A DNA stretch of 64,000 bases from Acuticoccus sp. I52.16.1 (GTDB taxonomy: Bacteria; Pseudomonadota; Alphaproteobacteria; Rhizobiales; Amorphaceae), in assembly GCF_022865125.1 (NCBI RefSeq), contig NZ_CP094828.1, positions 744,001 through 808,000 of the forward strand, given 5' to 3'. Below, one piece after another: positions 44,176 through 53,647 of the stretch; the first letter of the stretch is position 1; each line of letters begins with the position of its first letter. The notes under the pieces are model-generated. The model had not been told where the DNA came from, ran no database searches, and was given only the letters and a program-made list of their open reading frames with translations. The translations under genes were made by a program, and so were the position numbers.

Positions 44176-44871
44176 TCAGTCCACCGCCTCGCGCGCCGCC
44201 TCGCCGGGCCTGGCGGGCGGGGCGCACAGCTCCGCCGCGCCCGGCGGAATGCGTGCCGCGAGGAGCTGCGTGCGGCTGGTGGCGCTGATGACGGCGACCG
44301 CCTCGCCCCGCCCGTTCAACACCGGTCCGCCTGACGCGCCGTGCGACTGCGCGCAGCCCAGCACCACCGAGCGGCCCGCGTCCGTCGCCCCCTCGCGCAG
44401 CACCGGGCAGCGCGTGCGGCTCTGCATGTGGCGCACCGGGGTGCCGTAGCCCACCGCGACCATCGCCTCGCCCGGCTCCAGCGGCGCCTCGGGCGCCAGC
44501 GCCAGAGCCGCAGGCGCCGGCTCCCCTAGGCACAGCACCGCCACGTCGTTGCCCACGACGCCGATGCTGGCCGGGGTGAGGTGCGCGCCCCACTCCATCC
44601 GCGAATAGCCGAACAGGAGATGCGTCTCGCCGGCCCGCAGTCCGCGCACACAGTGCGCCGCGGTCAACACCGTCGTCGGACCGACGGCGAACATCGTGCA
44701 GTGCCGCTTGGAGCGGTAGCCGGCAAAATTGAACCGGCCGATCGCGGGGTCCGGAACGTCCTGCCGCTCGGGCACCCCCACCTCGGGCACCGCGGGGGAG
44801 ACGGTCTGCGCTCGCACCGGCGTCCCGAGGGCGATCAGCAAAGACGCCACGAGCGCCGAGGTTCGACTCAT
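44176..44871 (-). CDS. Secreted trypsin-like serine protease
   Basis: The ATG at 44871 gives 231 aa with a signal peptide ([16 protein letters not shown]). The catalytic triad of a chymotrypsin-fold (S1) protease is visible: H73 in TAAHCV, D109 in GNDVAVL and S180 in [10 protein letters not shown]. Cysteines beside them could form disulfides, in keeping with a periplasmic or secreted enzyme. It lies 67 bp before glyS on the same strand, in the position where glyQ is often found. It is divergent from a glycosyltransferase gene, with 52 bp between. Confidence 0.87.
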   Translation of the reverse strand: MSRTSALVASLLIALGTPVRAQTVSPAVPEVGVPERQDVPDPAIGRFNFAGYRSKRHCTMFAVGPTTVLTAAHCVRGLRAGETHLLFGYSRMEWGAHLTPASIGVVGNDVAVLCLGEPAPAALALAPEAPLEPGEAMVAVGYGTPVRHMQSRTRCPVLREGATDAGRSVVLGCAQSHGASGGPVLNGRGEAVAVISATSRTQLLAARIPPGAAELCAPPARPGEAAREAVD

Positions 44872-44923
44872 TTCACGCCTCGTCCATCTTGACGGCCGGG
44901 AGGGCGGGCGGCACTGCCCATCC

Positions 44924-46129
44924 ATGCGACCGATCCTCTTCCTCGACGTCTCCCGCCTTATCAGACGTTACGAGTTCTTCGGCGGCCCCTCCGGCATCGA
45001 CCGTATCGAGATGCGCTACGCCGACTGGATGCTGCGGCAGGACGCGTTCGAGACCCGCCCCGTCACCCGCATCGGCGACCGCCTGGTCGAGATGCGCCCC
45101 TCCGCCTACGCCAAGGTGCATGACACCCTGGTGAACCGCTGGGCCGACGGCGCGCCGCGCCAGTTCCTGGCCGACGGTTGGGGCCTCAAGGGCCAGGTGA
45201 TCGCCGCAGAGCGCACCCTGCGGCGCAAGCTCGCCCACCTCGGCGGCAAACGGCTGGACGCGGCGGGCCGACCCAACGTCACCCTCAACGTCGGCCATGA
45301 CGGGCTCGACGTCGCCGCCCGCTTTGCCGACCTGCCGGGGCCCTTCGCCGTGCTGCTGCACGACCTCATCCCCATCACGCATCCCGAATACGATTCGCGC
45401 CGCGCCACGATGCTGCACGAGCGGCGGCTGGAGACGCTGCGCCAGCAGGCCGACCACGTCTTCAACGTGTCCGAGGCGACGCGGGCCGAGCTTCTCGCGC
45501 GCATCCCGGACGCACCGTTCACGTCCTCCGTCATCCACTCCGGACCGGGGCTGGAGCCGGCGACGGACCCGGTGCGCTATGAGCGGCCGACCTTCGTGCA
45601 CCTCTCTTCCATCGACCGGCGCAAGAACCTGCCGCTCCTCCTGCACATCTGGCGCGAATTCGCCGACGAGCCGGACCCGCCGCAGCTCGTCGTGATCGGG
45701 CGCCGCGGCAACGACGTCACCGCCATGGAGCTGATCGAACGCGCCGCCGCCCTCGCGCCCCACGTCACCGTGACCGGGCCGCTCGGCGATGCGGAGGTCG
45801 CCGCCCACCTCCCCCATGCGCGCGCTCTGCTGACCCCCTCCTTCATCGAGGGCTTCGGCCTGCCCATCATCGAGGCGCACTCGATGGGGGTGCCGGTGAT
45901 CGCGTCCGACATTGCCGCCCACCGCGAGGTCGGCGGCCCCGCCGCCACCTACCTCTCCCCCCTCGACGGGCCGGGCTGGAAGGAGACCATCCGCGCCTTC
46001 GCCACCGACCCCGACCTGCGCGAGCAACAGCGCCGCCTGATGGTCCCGCCGCGGACCTGGGACGATTATTTCGAGGATATCACCGCCTCCCTGCTCGAAC
46101 TCGCCCACATGCCGCGCCGCCCACGGTGA
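44924..46129 (+). CDS. Glycosyltransferase family 4-like protein
   Basis: The ATG at 44924 gives 401 aa. The C-terminal domain carries the GT-B/GT4 signature EGFGLPIIEAHSMGVPVI, in which the two glutamates of the E-x7-E motif contact the nucleotide sugar. It is followed by SDIAAHREVGG. The N-terminal domain has a His-Asp-rich loop (LLHDLIPITHPE) and SSIDRRKNLPLLLHIW at the domain junction. It likely transfers a hexose or mannose to a cell-surface polysaccharide. It stands alone with no other glycan genes nearby, so the acceptor is unknown. Confidence 0.87.
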   Translation: MRPILFLDVSRLIRRYEFFGGPSGIDRIEMRYADWMLRQDAFETRPVTRIGDRLVEMRPSAYAKVHDTLVNRWADGAPRQFLADGWGLKGQVIAAERTLRRKLAHLGGKRLDAAGRPNVTLNVGHDGLDVAARFADLPGPFAVLLHDLIPITHPEYDSRRATMLHERRLETLRQQADHVFNVSEATRAELLARIPDAPFTSSVIHSGPGLEPATDPVRYERPTFVHLSSIDRRKNLPLLLHIWREFADEPDPPQLVVIGRRGNDVTAMELIERAAALAPHVTVTGPLGDAEVAAHLPHARALLTPSFIEGFGLPIIEAHSMGVPVIASDIAAHREVGGPAATYLSPLDGPGWKETIRAFATDPDLREQQRRLMVPPRTWDDYFEDITASLLELAHMPRRPR

Positions 46130-46226
46130 ACGCGCCGGTCGCGGCGTGGTGCGTCCGATGCCGCGGCTTGCGAGGCGGCGACGGGCGGGCGCGGGAGGGC
46201 CCGGCGTTGCGCAGGCCGGAGTTGGT

Positions 46227-46673
46227 CTAGGCCTTCTTCTCCCATGCGCCGGTCGGTGACTGGCGCCAATAGGTGACTTCGTGGCCGGCGGCCTTCAGCG
46301 GCGGCCAGTGGCGACGCGCCTCGGTCACCGCGTCGGGATCGTCGGCCGAAAAGAGAAGGACGACCCGGTCGTAGGTCTCCACCTCGGTCGGAGCGGCGCG
46401 ATCGGCGAGGAACCGCACGTTCGCGCCGTTGGGATTGATCGGCCCCGTCGTCAGGACGATCGGGTGATCCGCCGCGTTGGCATCGATCCCGCCGTGCGGC
46501 AGGAAGGAATCGTCGCGGTAGGTCCACAGGAAGCGGTCGAGATCCTCGCACCGCTCCCTGTCCGGCACCTCGACCACCGCGCGCCAACCGCGCGCGAGGG
46601 TCCGCTCCAGCAGCGTCGGCAGGACATCCTCCAGCCGCTGGCGCTCCAGGTGATAGAAGAGGACCTCCGCCAC
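46227..46673 (-). CDS. holC: DNA polymerase III chi subunit
   Basis: This 148-aa protein matches HolC: EVLFYHLERQRLEDVLPTLL at the N-terminus, then GWRAVVEVPDRERCEDLDRF, then TYRDDSFLPHGG. HolC joins the clamp loader to single-strand binding protein. It is the third gene of pepA-GST-holC on the minus strand, 10 bp after the GST stop. The pepA-holC linkage is common in proteobacteria, with the GST inserted here. Confidence 0.93.
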   Translation of the reverse strand: MAEVLFYHLERQRLEDVLPTLLERTLARGWRAVVEVPDRERCEDLDRFLWTYRDDSFLPHGGIDANAADHPIVLTTGPINPNGANVRFLADRAAPTEVETYDRVVLLFSADDPDAVTEARRHWPPLKAAGHEVTYWRQSPTGAWEKKA

Positions 46674-46683
46674 CCGCGTCGCG

Positions 46684-47292
46684 TCAGGTCGGCTTCGTCG
46701 CCACGAACGACGGACGCGCGGCGATCGGCTTCAGCCAAGCCGCGAGGCCCGGATACTTCGTCTCCCAGCCGAGGTCCGGGAAGCGGAAGCCGAGATACTC
46801 CAGCAGGCAGGCGAGCGCGATCGTCGCCACCGTCAGGCTGCCGCCCGAGGCCGGCGGCGACGCCTCGAACGAGGCGAGAGTCGCGCCGATCTTGTCCATC
46901 TGGTCCGCCTCCCAGGCGTCCCACTGCTTGTCGGCCGGGCGCACGAACGTCTCGTAGCGGGCGCCGACGGCGCACTCCGCCGCCCCACGCGCCAGCGCGT
47001 ATTGCGTGCGGATGCGCCACTCCTCGGGGCCGCCGCGGCCGAGCATCCGCGTGTCGCCGACGCGGGCGCACAGGTACTCGACGATGAGCACCGAATCGAC
47101 GAGCACCAGGCCGTCCTCGGTCTCCAGCGCCGGGATCTTGCGCAGCGGGTTCTTGGCCTGGAACTCGAGATTGGGCGCGGTGGGCTTCACCACCGTCGCC
47201 ACCGCCTCGATGTCCTCCGTCAGACCCAGTTCGTCCGCGACGATGGCGACGGTGCGCCCGAAGGGCGACATCGTGACCGAATAGAGCTTCAT
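46684..47292 (-). CDS. Glutathione S-transferase
   Basis: This 202-aa protein has an N-terminal thioredoxin-like domain (KLYSVTMSPFGRTVAIVADE; NPLRKIPALETEDG with the cis-Pro; VDSVLIVEYL with the Glu/Ser glutathione contact) and a helical C-terminal domain. The Ser in the MSPFGR segment may be the catalytic residue that activates glutathione, in place of Tyr. The subfamily is not clear. It lies between pepA (5 bp) and holC (10 bp), so it is co-transcribed. This is an unusual insertion between two genes that are often adjacent. Confidence 0.87.
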   Translation of the reverse strand: MKLYSVTMSPFGRTVAIVADELGLTEDIEAVATVVKPTAPNLEFQAKNPLRKIPALETEDGLVLVDSVLIVEYLCARVGDTRMLGRGGPEEWRIRTQYALARGAAECAVGARYETFVRPADKQWDAWEADQMDKIGATLASFEASPPASGGSLTVATIALACLLEYLGFRFPDLGWETKYPGLAAWLKPIAARPSFVATKPT

Positions 47293-47297
47293 GTGCG

Positions 47298-48788
47298 TCA
47301 ACCTTCGTAGTTGTCGGCGATGAACCGGTCGAGGAGGCGCACCCCCCAGCCGGACCCGAACGTGCGGCTGATCTCGTTGGTCGGGCCACCCATGGCCGTG
47401 CCCGCGAGGTCGATGTGTGCCCAGTTGGACTCGCCAACGAAGCGCTTGAGGAACTGTGCGGCGGTGATCGATCCGGCGGAACGGCCGCCGGTGTTCTTCA
47501 TGTCCGCCACCTTGGAATCGATCAGGCCGTCGTAGTCCTTGCCGAGCGGCATGCGCCACACCTGATCGCCCGTCGCCATGCCGGCCGCCGAGAGCTGTGC
47601 TGCGACCGTGTCGTCGGTCGCATACATGCCCGCATGGTAGTGGCCGAGCGCGACGATGATGGCGCCCGTGAGGGTGCAGAGGTCGATCGTCACCGCCGGC
47701 TCGAACCGCTCGATCGTATAGGTCAGGAGATCGCCCAGGACGAGGCGGCCCTCCGCGTCGGTGTTGATGATCTCCACCGTCTGCCCGGACTTCGACTTGA
47801 CGATGTCGCCCGGACGCTGCGCCTTGCCGTCCGGCATGTTCTCGACCAGGCCGATGATGCCGATCACGTTCGCCTTCGCCTTGCGCTTGGCGATGGCGGT
47901 CATGGCGCCGACGACCGCGGCGGCGCCGCCCATGTCGCCCTTCATGTCCTCCATGCCGCCGGCCGGCTTGATCGAGATGCCGCCGGTGTCGAACACGACC
48001 CCCTTACCGACGAGGGCGACCGGCTTTTGCGTACCGCCGCCCTTCCACTGCATGAGGACCACGCGTGCCGGGCGCTCCGAGCCCTGCGCCACGCCCAGCA
48101 GCATGCGCATCTCGAGGGCTTCGAGCTCGGCCGGTTCCATCACCGTGATCTCGACGCCCAGCTCGGCGAGGGAGGCCGCGCGCTCGGCGAACTCGACCGG
48201 GCCGAGCACGTTGGCCGGCTCGTTGACGAGGTCGCGGGCGACCATCGTGCCGGCGGCCACCGCGTCCATCGCCTGCCATCGTGCCTCGGCCGCGGCAGGG
48301 GACGGGACGGCGAGCGTGATCGCGCGCGGCGCCGGCTCCGGCTCGTCGGCCGACTTCTGCTTGTAGAGGTTGAAGGTATAGGAGCGCAGCACGATGCCGA
48401 GCGCGATGTCGGCCGCCTGCTCGGCCGTCAGCGGGCCGTCGGGCGCCTCGGCGAAGACCGTGACGTCGGTGTCCGGGCCGGAGGGGAGCGCGCCGGCGAC
48501 CGTGCCGCCGAGCTTGGCCCATTCGGCCTCGGTCAGCTTGGCGGCGTCGCCCAGGCCGACGATCAGCAGCGAGCGGACGCTGAGGCCGCGCGGCAGCGGC
48601 ACCAGGAGCGTGCCGAAGCGCTTGGCCTTGAAGCCTTGTGCCTCGGCGGCCGCGGAAATGAACCCGTCGCTCGCCGCATCGGCGCGGCGGGCCGCCTCGC
48701 CCAATGCCATTCCATCGCCTGCGAACACCACGAGGGTCCCGGAGGGCGGCAATTCAACGGGGCGAAACTGGATAGTCGGCACACTCAC
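47298..48788 (-). CDS. pepA: Leucyl aminopeptidase (M17)
   Basis: The GTG at 48788 gives 496 aa (MSVPTIQFRPVELP), with GAAAGGA about 8 bases upstream. The next upstream start would add about 19 residues with no matching family sequence. The M17 signature NTDAEGRLVLGD, with two metal ligands, is present, as are the catalytic lysine region (ALVGKGVVFDTGGISIKP) and the MKGDMGGAAAVVGAM segment. It releases N-terminal amino acids from peptides as a hexamer. It is divergent from lptF across about 210 bp, as is common in gammaproteobacteria and alphaproteobacteria. Confidence 0.93.
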   Translation of the reverse strand: MSVPTIQFRPVELPPSGTLVVFAGDGMALGEAARRADAASDGFISAAAEAQGFKAKRFGTLLVPLPRGLSVRSLLIVGLGDAAKLTEAEWAKLGGTVAGALPSGPDTDVTVFAEAPDGPLTAEQAADIALGIVLRSYTFNLYKQKSADEPEPAPRAITLAVPSPAAAEARWQAMDAVAAGTMVARDLVNEPANVLGPVEFAERAASLAELGVEITVMEPAELEALEMRMLLGVAQGSERPARVVLMQWKGGGTQKPVALVGKGVVFDTGGISIKPAGGMEDMKGDMGGAAAVVGAMTAIAKRKAKANVIGIIGLVENMPDGKAQRPGDIVKSKSGQTVEIINTDAEGRLVLGDLLTYTIERFEPAVTIDLCTLTGAIIVALGHYHAGMYATDDTVAAQLSAAGMATGDQVWRMPLGKDYDGLIDSKVADMKNTGGRSAGSITAAQFLKRFVGESNWAHIDLAGTAMGGPTNEISRTFGSGWGVRLLDRFIADNYEG

Positions 48789-48908
48789 GATCGCGGTCCT
48801 TTCAGCAGTCCATCCGGCAGGTACTCTAGTTTGTGGCCCGGACACAACATCCGCAAAAGTGCGGCCCCGAGGACACGGCCGGAGCTTGATTGCACCGATC
48901 GGAAAAGG

Positions 48909-48958
48909 GAATGTTCAACCTTGTGGAACGTTAGTGTAGGCCCATTGTATGTGGGCCC
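48909..48958. promoter_or_regulatory. Candidate lptF promoter with two inverted repeats
   Basis: In the pepA/lptF divergent gap, TTGTGG (48921-48926) and TTGTAT (48945-48950), 18 apart, form a plausible promoter for lptF. They are flanked by AATGTTC-N9-GAACGTT and GGCCCA-N7-TGGGCC, both possible protein-binding sites. No known operator is matched. Confidence 0.3.
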
Positions 48959-49000
48959 TATCGTCGGCCCGTCGTGTCGAATCACGTGTTTGGATGGTGC

Positions 49001-50170
49001 ATGCCGCTCATCAGTCGGTATACGGCAAAGCGCATTCTGACCTTGTTTCCGGCGGGTCTCCTGGTGCTCACCGGGATCATCTGGTCGACGCAGGCGCTGC
49101 AGCGCCTCGATCTGGTGACCGCCAAGGGCCAGGCCTTCCTGGCGTTTTTCGAGCTGACCGCCCTCGCCGTCCCCTACCTGCTGACCTTGCTGGCACCGAT
49201 CGCCTTCGTCATCGCGATGGTCGTCGTCTACGACACGATGAACCGCGATTCCGAGCTGGTGGTGATCGCGGGCGCGGGCGCGGGCCGGCTGCGGCTCCTG
49301 TCGCCGGCCATCGCCGCGGCGGCGGTGTGCGCGGCGCTCGTGACGGTGGGCGCGGTCTGGCTGGGGCCGCTCGGCCTCGCCAAGGCGCGCGTGATGATCA
49401 CCGAGATCCGCGCCGACGTCGTCAGCTCCATCGTCCAGCCCGGCCGCTTCATCGAGATCGAGGACGGACTCACCGTCCACATCCGCGACCGGACGGCCGA
49501 CGGCATGCTGCGCGGCCTGATGCTGGACGACCGCCGCTCCGACACGTTCGACATCACCTACGTCGCGGAGACCGGCCGCGTCGTGGAGACCGACGGCAAC
49601 ACGCTGCTGGTGATGACCAACGGCAGCGCGCAGCGCATGGAGCGCCCGTCCGGCGAGCTGACGGTCGTCGCCTTCGACGCCTACGCGTTCGACCTCTCGG
49701 CGCTGAACTCCGGCCCCGTGTCGACCACCTTCCGGCCCTCCGAGCGGACCCTCTTCGAGCTTCTCGCCCCGGCCGACCCGAGCGACGACTACCGCGCCCA
49801 GCGCGAGGCGCAATTCGCCATCGAGGTGCACGACCGCATCTCGCAGCCGCTGGCGCCGTTCGTCTATGCGCTGGTCGTCTTCCTGTTCGTGGGCGACCCG
49901 CGGATGCATCGGCAGAACCGCCTCGCCGGGATCATCGCCGCCGGCATCTCGGTCGCGGCCGTGCGCGCGGGCGTGTACGGCACGCTGCTGGCGGCCGAGC
50001 AGCAGCCGGCGATCGCCTACCTTTCCTATGCGCTCCTCGCCGCCGTGGGCGGGGGCGCCTTCGCCCTCATCCTGACCGACCGGCACGTCACCTTCCACGA
50101 GCGCTGGGCGCATGCGGCAACGCAGTTCGCCGCGCGCTTCGCCAAACCGCGCGAAGGAGCCGCGGCGTGA
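49001..50170 (+). CDS. lptF: LPS export ABC transporter permease LptF
   Basis: The ATG at 49001 gives 389 aa. A GTG 27 bp upstream is possible. Six membrane segments flank a periplasmic beta-jellyroll domain. The N-terminus PLISRYTAKRILTLF is typical of the LptF/LptG family. Together with LptG and LptB it extracts lipopolysaccharide from the inner membrane. Its stop overlaps the lptG start (GTGA). The order lptF-lptG-lptD-surA-rsmA is a conserved envelope operon. Confidence 0.93.
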   Translation: MPLISRYTAKRILTLFPAGLLVLTGIIWSTQALQRLDLVTAKGQAFLAFFELTALAVPYLLTLLAPIAFVIAMVVVYDTMNRDSELVVIAGAGAGRLRLLSPAIAAAAVCAALVTVGAVWLGPLGLAKARVMITEIRADVVSSIVQPGRFIEIEDGLTVHIRDRTADGMLRGLMLDDRRSDTFDITYVAETGRVVETDGNTLLVMTNGSAQRMERPSGELTVVAFDAYAFDLSALNSGPVSTTFRPSERTLFELLAPADPSDDYRAQREAQFAIEVHDRISQPLAPFVYALVVFLFVGDPRMHRQNRLAGIIAAGISVAAVRAGVYGTLLAAEQQPAIAYLSYALLAAVGGGAFALILTDRHVTFHERWAHAATQFAARFAKPREGAAA

Positions 50171-51270
50171 TCGGCCTCGGCACCGGGCGGGTGCTCTCGT
50201 TCTATATCGGCGTCACCTTCCTGCGGTGGATCCTGGGCTTCTTCGTCCTCGGCACGGCGATCATCTTCCTCGCCGACGCGGTGGAGCTGATCCGCCGCAC
50301 GGTCGACCGCGACACGTTCGACGCCGCCACCGCCGTCCTCGCCTCGTTCTACAAGACGCCCTCGCTGACGGAGGAGTTCCTCCCGTTCGCGGTGCTGTTC
50401 GGCGCGATCGCCGCGTTCCTGGCGCTCAACCGCCGCCTGGAGCTGGCGGTGATGCGCGGCGCCGGCATCTCGGCCTGGCAGTTCGTCGCGCCCGCGGTCG
50501 TCGTGGTGGCGCTGATCGGCGTGGTGACGACGACGCTCTACAACCCCATCTCCGCAGCCGGCCGCGAGCGCTCCGACGAACTCGTCGCCGAAGTGCGCGG
50601 GACCGAGGCGCTGACCCTCACCGGAGGCAACTCCATCTGGTTCCGCCAGGACGGGCGCGACGGGCCCTCGATCATGCACGCCAGCGCCGCCTCGGCCAAT
50701 GGCCTCACGCTCTACCGCGTCGAGGCCCACCTCTTCGACCAGAACGAGCAATTCACCGGCCGTCTGGAGGCCGCGACCGCGACCCTCGGCGACGGCGCGT
50801 GGTGGCTCAACAACGTCACCCGCTACGCCGCCGACGGCACCCGCGGGGCCACCGTGCCCACGGTGCAGCTCGCCACCGCGCTGAGCGCGGCCGAGGTGCA
50901 CGAGGCGGTCGCCCGCGCGGACGCGACGTCGTTCTGGAAGCTCCCGGCCGCGGTGCAGCTCGCCCAGCGCGCGGGCCTCCCCGCCCACCGCTTCGCGTTG
51001 CAGTACCAGGTGCTGCTCGCCCGTCCGCTGCTGTTGGCGGCCATGGTGCTGATCGCGGCGTCCGTCTCGCTGCGCATGGTGCGGCTCGGAGGGGTGACGC
51101 GGGCCATCGCCGGCGGCGTCGTCGCCGGGTTCGGGCTCTATATCGCTTCCGCCGTCGCATCCGACCTCGGCGAAGCGGGCGCGGTGCCGCCGGTGCTCGC
51201 CGCATGGCTACCGGGGCTCGCCGCCGCCCTCTTCGGCGCCACCGCCCTCCTCTACAGCGAGGACGGGTAG
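50167..51270 (+). CDS. lptG: LPS export ABC transporter permease LptG
   Basis: The GTG at 50167 overlaps the lptF stop and gives 367 aa. Its opening (GRVLSFYIGVTFLRWILGFF) and the NRRLELAVMRGAGISAWQF coupling segment identify it as LptG, the partner of LptF. A periplasmic jellyroll (residues about 120-260) and C-terminal membrane helices follow. lptD begins immediately after its stop, without any gap. LptB, the ATPase, is not in the window. Confidence 0.93.
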   Translation: MIGLGTGRVLSFYIGVTFLRWILGFFVLGTAIIFLADAVELIRRTVDRDTFDAATAVLASFYKTPSLTEEFLPFAVLFGAIAAFLALNRRLELAVMRGAGISAWQFVAPAVVVVALIGVVTTTLYNPISAAGRERSDELVAEVRGTEALTLTGGNSIWFRQDGRDGPSIMHASAASANGLTLYRVEAHLFDQNEQFTGRLEAATATLGDGAWWLNNVTRYAADGTRGATVPTVQLATALSAAEVHEAVARADATSFWKLPAAVQLAQRAGLPAHRFALQYQVLLARPLLLAAMVLIAASVSLRMVRLGGVTRAIAGGVVAGFGLYIASAVASDLGEAGAVPPVLAAWLPGLAAALFGATALLYSEDG

Positions 51271-53598
51271 ATGACCGCCGCACGTTTCGCGTTGGCCGTG
51301 GGCCTCGCCGTCGCCTCGCTCACCGCCGCCCCCGCGCTGGCGCAGATCGAGAACATCGCCGCCATCTCGCAGCAGGACCAGCCGCTTCTGCTGGAGGCGG
51401 ACGAGCTGCGCTACGACACCCGCAACGGCGATGCGGTGGCCAGCGGCAACGTCTTCATCGCCTACGCGGGCTATCAGCTCTTCGCCAATCGCGTCGTCTA
51501 CCAGCAGTCGACCGACAAATTCTATGCCACCGGCGGGGCGCGGCTGGAGGAGCCGGACGGCAACGTCGTGTTCGCCCGCACGGTGCGCCTGTCGGACGAC
51601 CTCAAGGACGGCTTCCTCGAGGGCTTGCGCGTCGACACGATCTACCGCACCCGGCTCGCCGCCAACTCGGCCGAGCGCAACGGCAACATCACCGTCTTCG
51701 AGGATGCCGGCTACACCGCCTGCTACACCTGCCGCCGCCGGCCCGACAAAGCGCCGACCTGGCAGATCCAGGCCCGCCGCATCATCCACGACGAAGACGA
51801 GAAGACGCTGAAGTTCGAGAAGGCGCAGTTCGACCTGTTCGGCCAGACGGTCGCGGTGCTGCCCGACTTCTCGATCCCCGACCCGACGGTGCGGCGCAAG
51901 TCCGGCTTCCTGGTGCCGACCTTCATCGCCTCCAACCTCCTCGGCGTCGGTGTGCGCGTGCCGTACTACCAGACGCTCGGCCCCACCGCCGACGCCACCA
52001 TCGCGGCGACGCCGCTCTCCAACCAGGGCCTCTTCCTGGACGGCGAGTACCGCCAGCGCCTCGCTAGCGGCGATTTCATGGTGCGCGGCACCGGCATCTA
52101 CCAGCTCGACCCCGGCGCGTTCGAGGAGTCGGGCGGCAACCGGCGCTTCCGCGGCTCGTTCTCGACCGTCGGCGAGTTCGACATCAATCCCGAGTGGAAG
52201 TGGGGCTGGGAATCGACCGTCACCACCGACCGCCGCTATTTGTCCGACTACAAGCAGACCTCGAGCGACGCGCTGACCGCCCCGTCGACGCTCTTCCTCG
52301 AAGGCCTCGGCGTGCGCAACCACTTCGAGGCGCGCCTGTGGGCCTTCCGCATCCTGCAGGAGGACTACACCAGCAACGAGATCCTGAACGCGCCGGCCCC
52401 GTTCTCCTCCGTCGGCTCGCAGCTCCAGGGCAAGCAGGCCTACGTCCACCCGACGATCGACTACGAGGGCGTCTACGACGGCGCCGTCCTGTCGGGCGAG
52501 CTGGCCTACAAGTTCAACATCACCTCGCTGTCGCGCCAGGAGACGGACGCCTTCGGCGCGATGGTCAACGGCGTGCTGGAGCCGCGCTTCCGCGGCGTCG
52601 AGGGCACATTCTCGCGTGCCAGCGCCGAGGTCTCGTGGCGCAAGCAGATGATCGGCCCGCTCGGCCAGGTCGTCACCCCGTTCGCCGGCGCGCGCGGCGA
52701 CCTCTTCTTCGTCGACAGCCGCGATCCCAACGTCACCGCGCTGGAGGACGACCCGATCGCCCTGCGCGCCATGCCCTGGATCGGCCTCAACTACCGCTGG
52801 CCGTGGCTGATCTCGTCCAACTGGGGCACGCAGACGATCGAGCCGATCGCCGAGGTCATCCTGCGGCCCGACGAGGCCTACATCGGCGACCTGCCCAACG
52901 AGGACGCGCAGAGCGTGGTGTTCGACGACACCAACCTCTTCGGCCCGTCCCGCTTCTCCGGCTACGACCGGGTCGAGGGCGGCGTGCGCGCTACGGTGGG
53001 GCTGCGCTACACGTTGCAGACCTACACCGGCGGCTACCTGTCGGCGATGGTCGGCCAGTCCTACCACCTCGCCGGGCGCAACTCCTACCAGGTGCCCGAC
53101 ATCCTCGACTCGTCCGGCCAGTCCGGCCTTGACACCGACCAGTCCGACTATGTCGCCTCCGTCACGCTCGACACCAACGGCGGCCTCGCGGTGTCGGCTA
53201 AGACGCGCTTCGACGAGGAGAACTTCTCGCTCCAGCGCGCCGAGGTATCGGCCTCGGCCCGCACCGGGCCGCTGTCGACCCGCCTCGTCTATGCCTTCCT
53301 CGCCTCGCAGCCAGACCTCGGCCTGATCGACGACCGCATGGAGATCCACGGCGCCGCCTCGCTGCGGGTGTTCGACCGGGTGCGGCTCTTTGGCCAGCTG
53401 CGTTACGACCTGGAAGACAACGACGTGATCCGCGAAGGTATCGGCCTCGCCTATGACGACGACAGCATGACGGTTTCGCTGGCCTATTCGCAGGATTACA
53501 GCGGAACGCCGGACGAGCCGGTCGACCGAACGCTGTTCTTCCGTGTCGGCCTGCGGACCATCGGCGACGGAACCATCACCACCGGACTTGATAACTAG
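51271..53598 (+). CDS. lptD: LPS assembly outer-membrane protein LptD
   Basis: This 775-aa outer-membrane barrel starts directly after the lptG stop. Its signal peptide has cleavage near ALA|Q (residues 22-25). The N-terminal OstA jellyroll is visible (LLLEADELRYDTRNGDAVAS, then GNVFIAYAGYQLFANRVVY). The large C-terminal beta-barrel domain has long aromatic/charged strands. A Cys pair in YTACYTC is notable, since LptD in well-studied species relies on disulfides between the domains. It receives LPS from the LptA bridge and inserts it into the outer leaflet. Length and order fit well. Confidence 0.93.
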   Translation: MTAARFALAVGLAVASLTAAPALAQIENIAAISQQDQPLLLEADELRYDTRNGDAVASGNVFIAYAGYQLFANRVVYQQSTDKFYATGGARLEEPDGNVVFARTVRLSDDLKDGFLEGLRVDTIYRTRLAANSAERNGNITVFEDAGYTACYTCRRRPDKAPTWQIQARRIIHDEDEKTLKFEKAQFDLFGQTVAVLPDFSIPDPTVRRKSGFLVPTFIASNLLGVGVRVPYYQTLGPTADATIAATPLSNQGLFLDGEYRQRLASGDFMVRGTGIYQLDPGAFEESGGNRRFRGSFSTVGEFDINPEWKWGWESTVTTDRRYLSDYKQTSSDALTAPSTLFLEGLGVRNHFEARLWAFRILQEDYTSNEILNAPAPFSSVGSQLQGKQAYVHPTIDYEGVYDGAVLSGELAYKFNITSLSRQETDAFGAMVNGVLEPRFRGVEGTFSRASAEVSWRKQMIGPLGQVVTPFAGARGDLFFVDSRDPNVTALEDDPIALRAMPWIGLNYRWPWLISSNWGTQTIEPIAEVILRPDEAYIGDLPNEDAQSVVFDDTNLFGPSRFSGYDRVEGGVRATVGLRYTLQTYTGGYLSAMVGQSYHLAGRNSYQVPDILDSSGQSGLDTDQSDYVASVTLDTNGGLAVSAKTRFDEENFSLQRAEVSASARTGPLSTRLVYAFLASQPDLGLIDDRMEIHGAASLRVFDRVRLFGQLRYDLEDNDVIREGIGLAYDDDSMTVSLAYSQDYSGTPDEPVDRTLFFRVGLRTIGDGTITTGLDN

Positions 53599-53647
53599 CG
53601 CCAATACGGGCTACCTCGCGTTGTCCCCGAAGCGCAGAGTCATTCCG

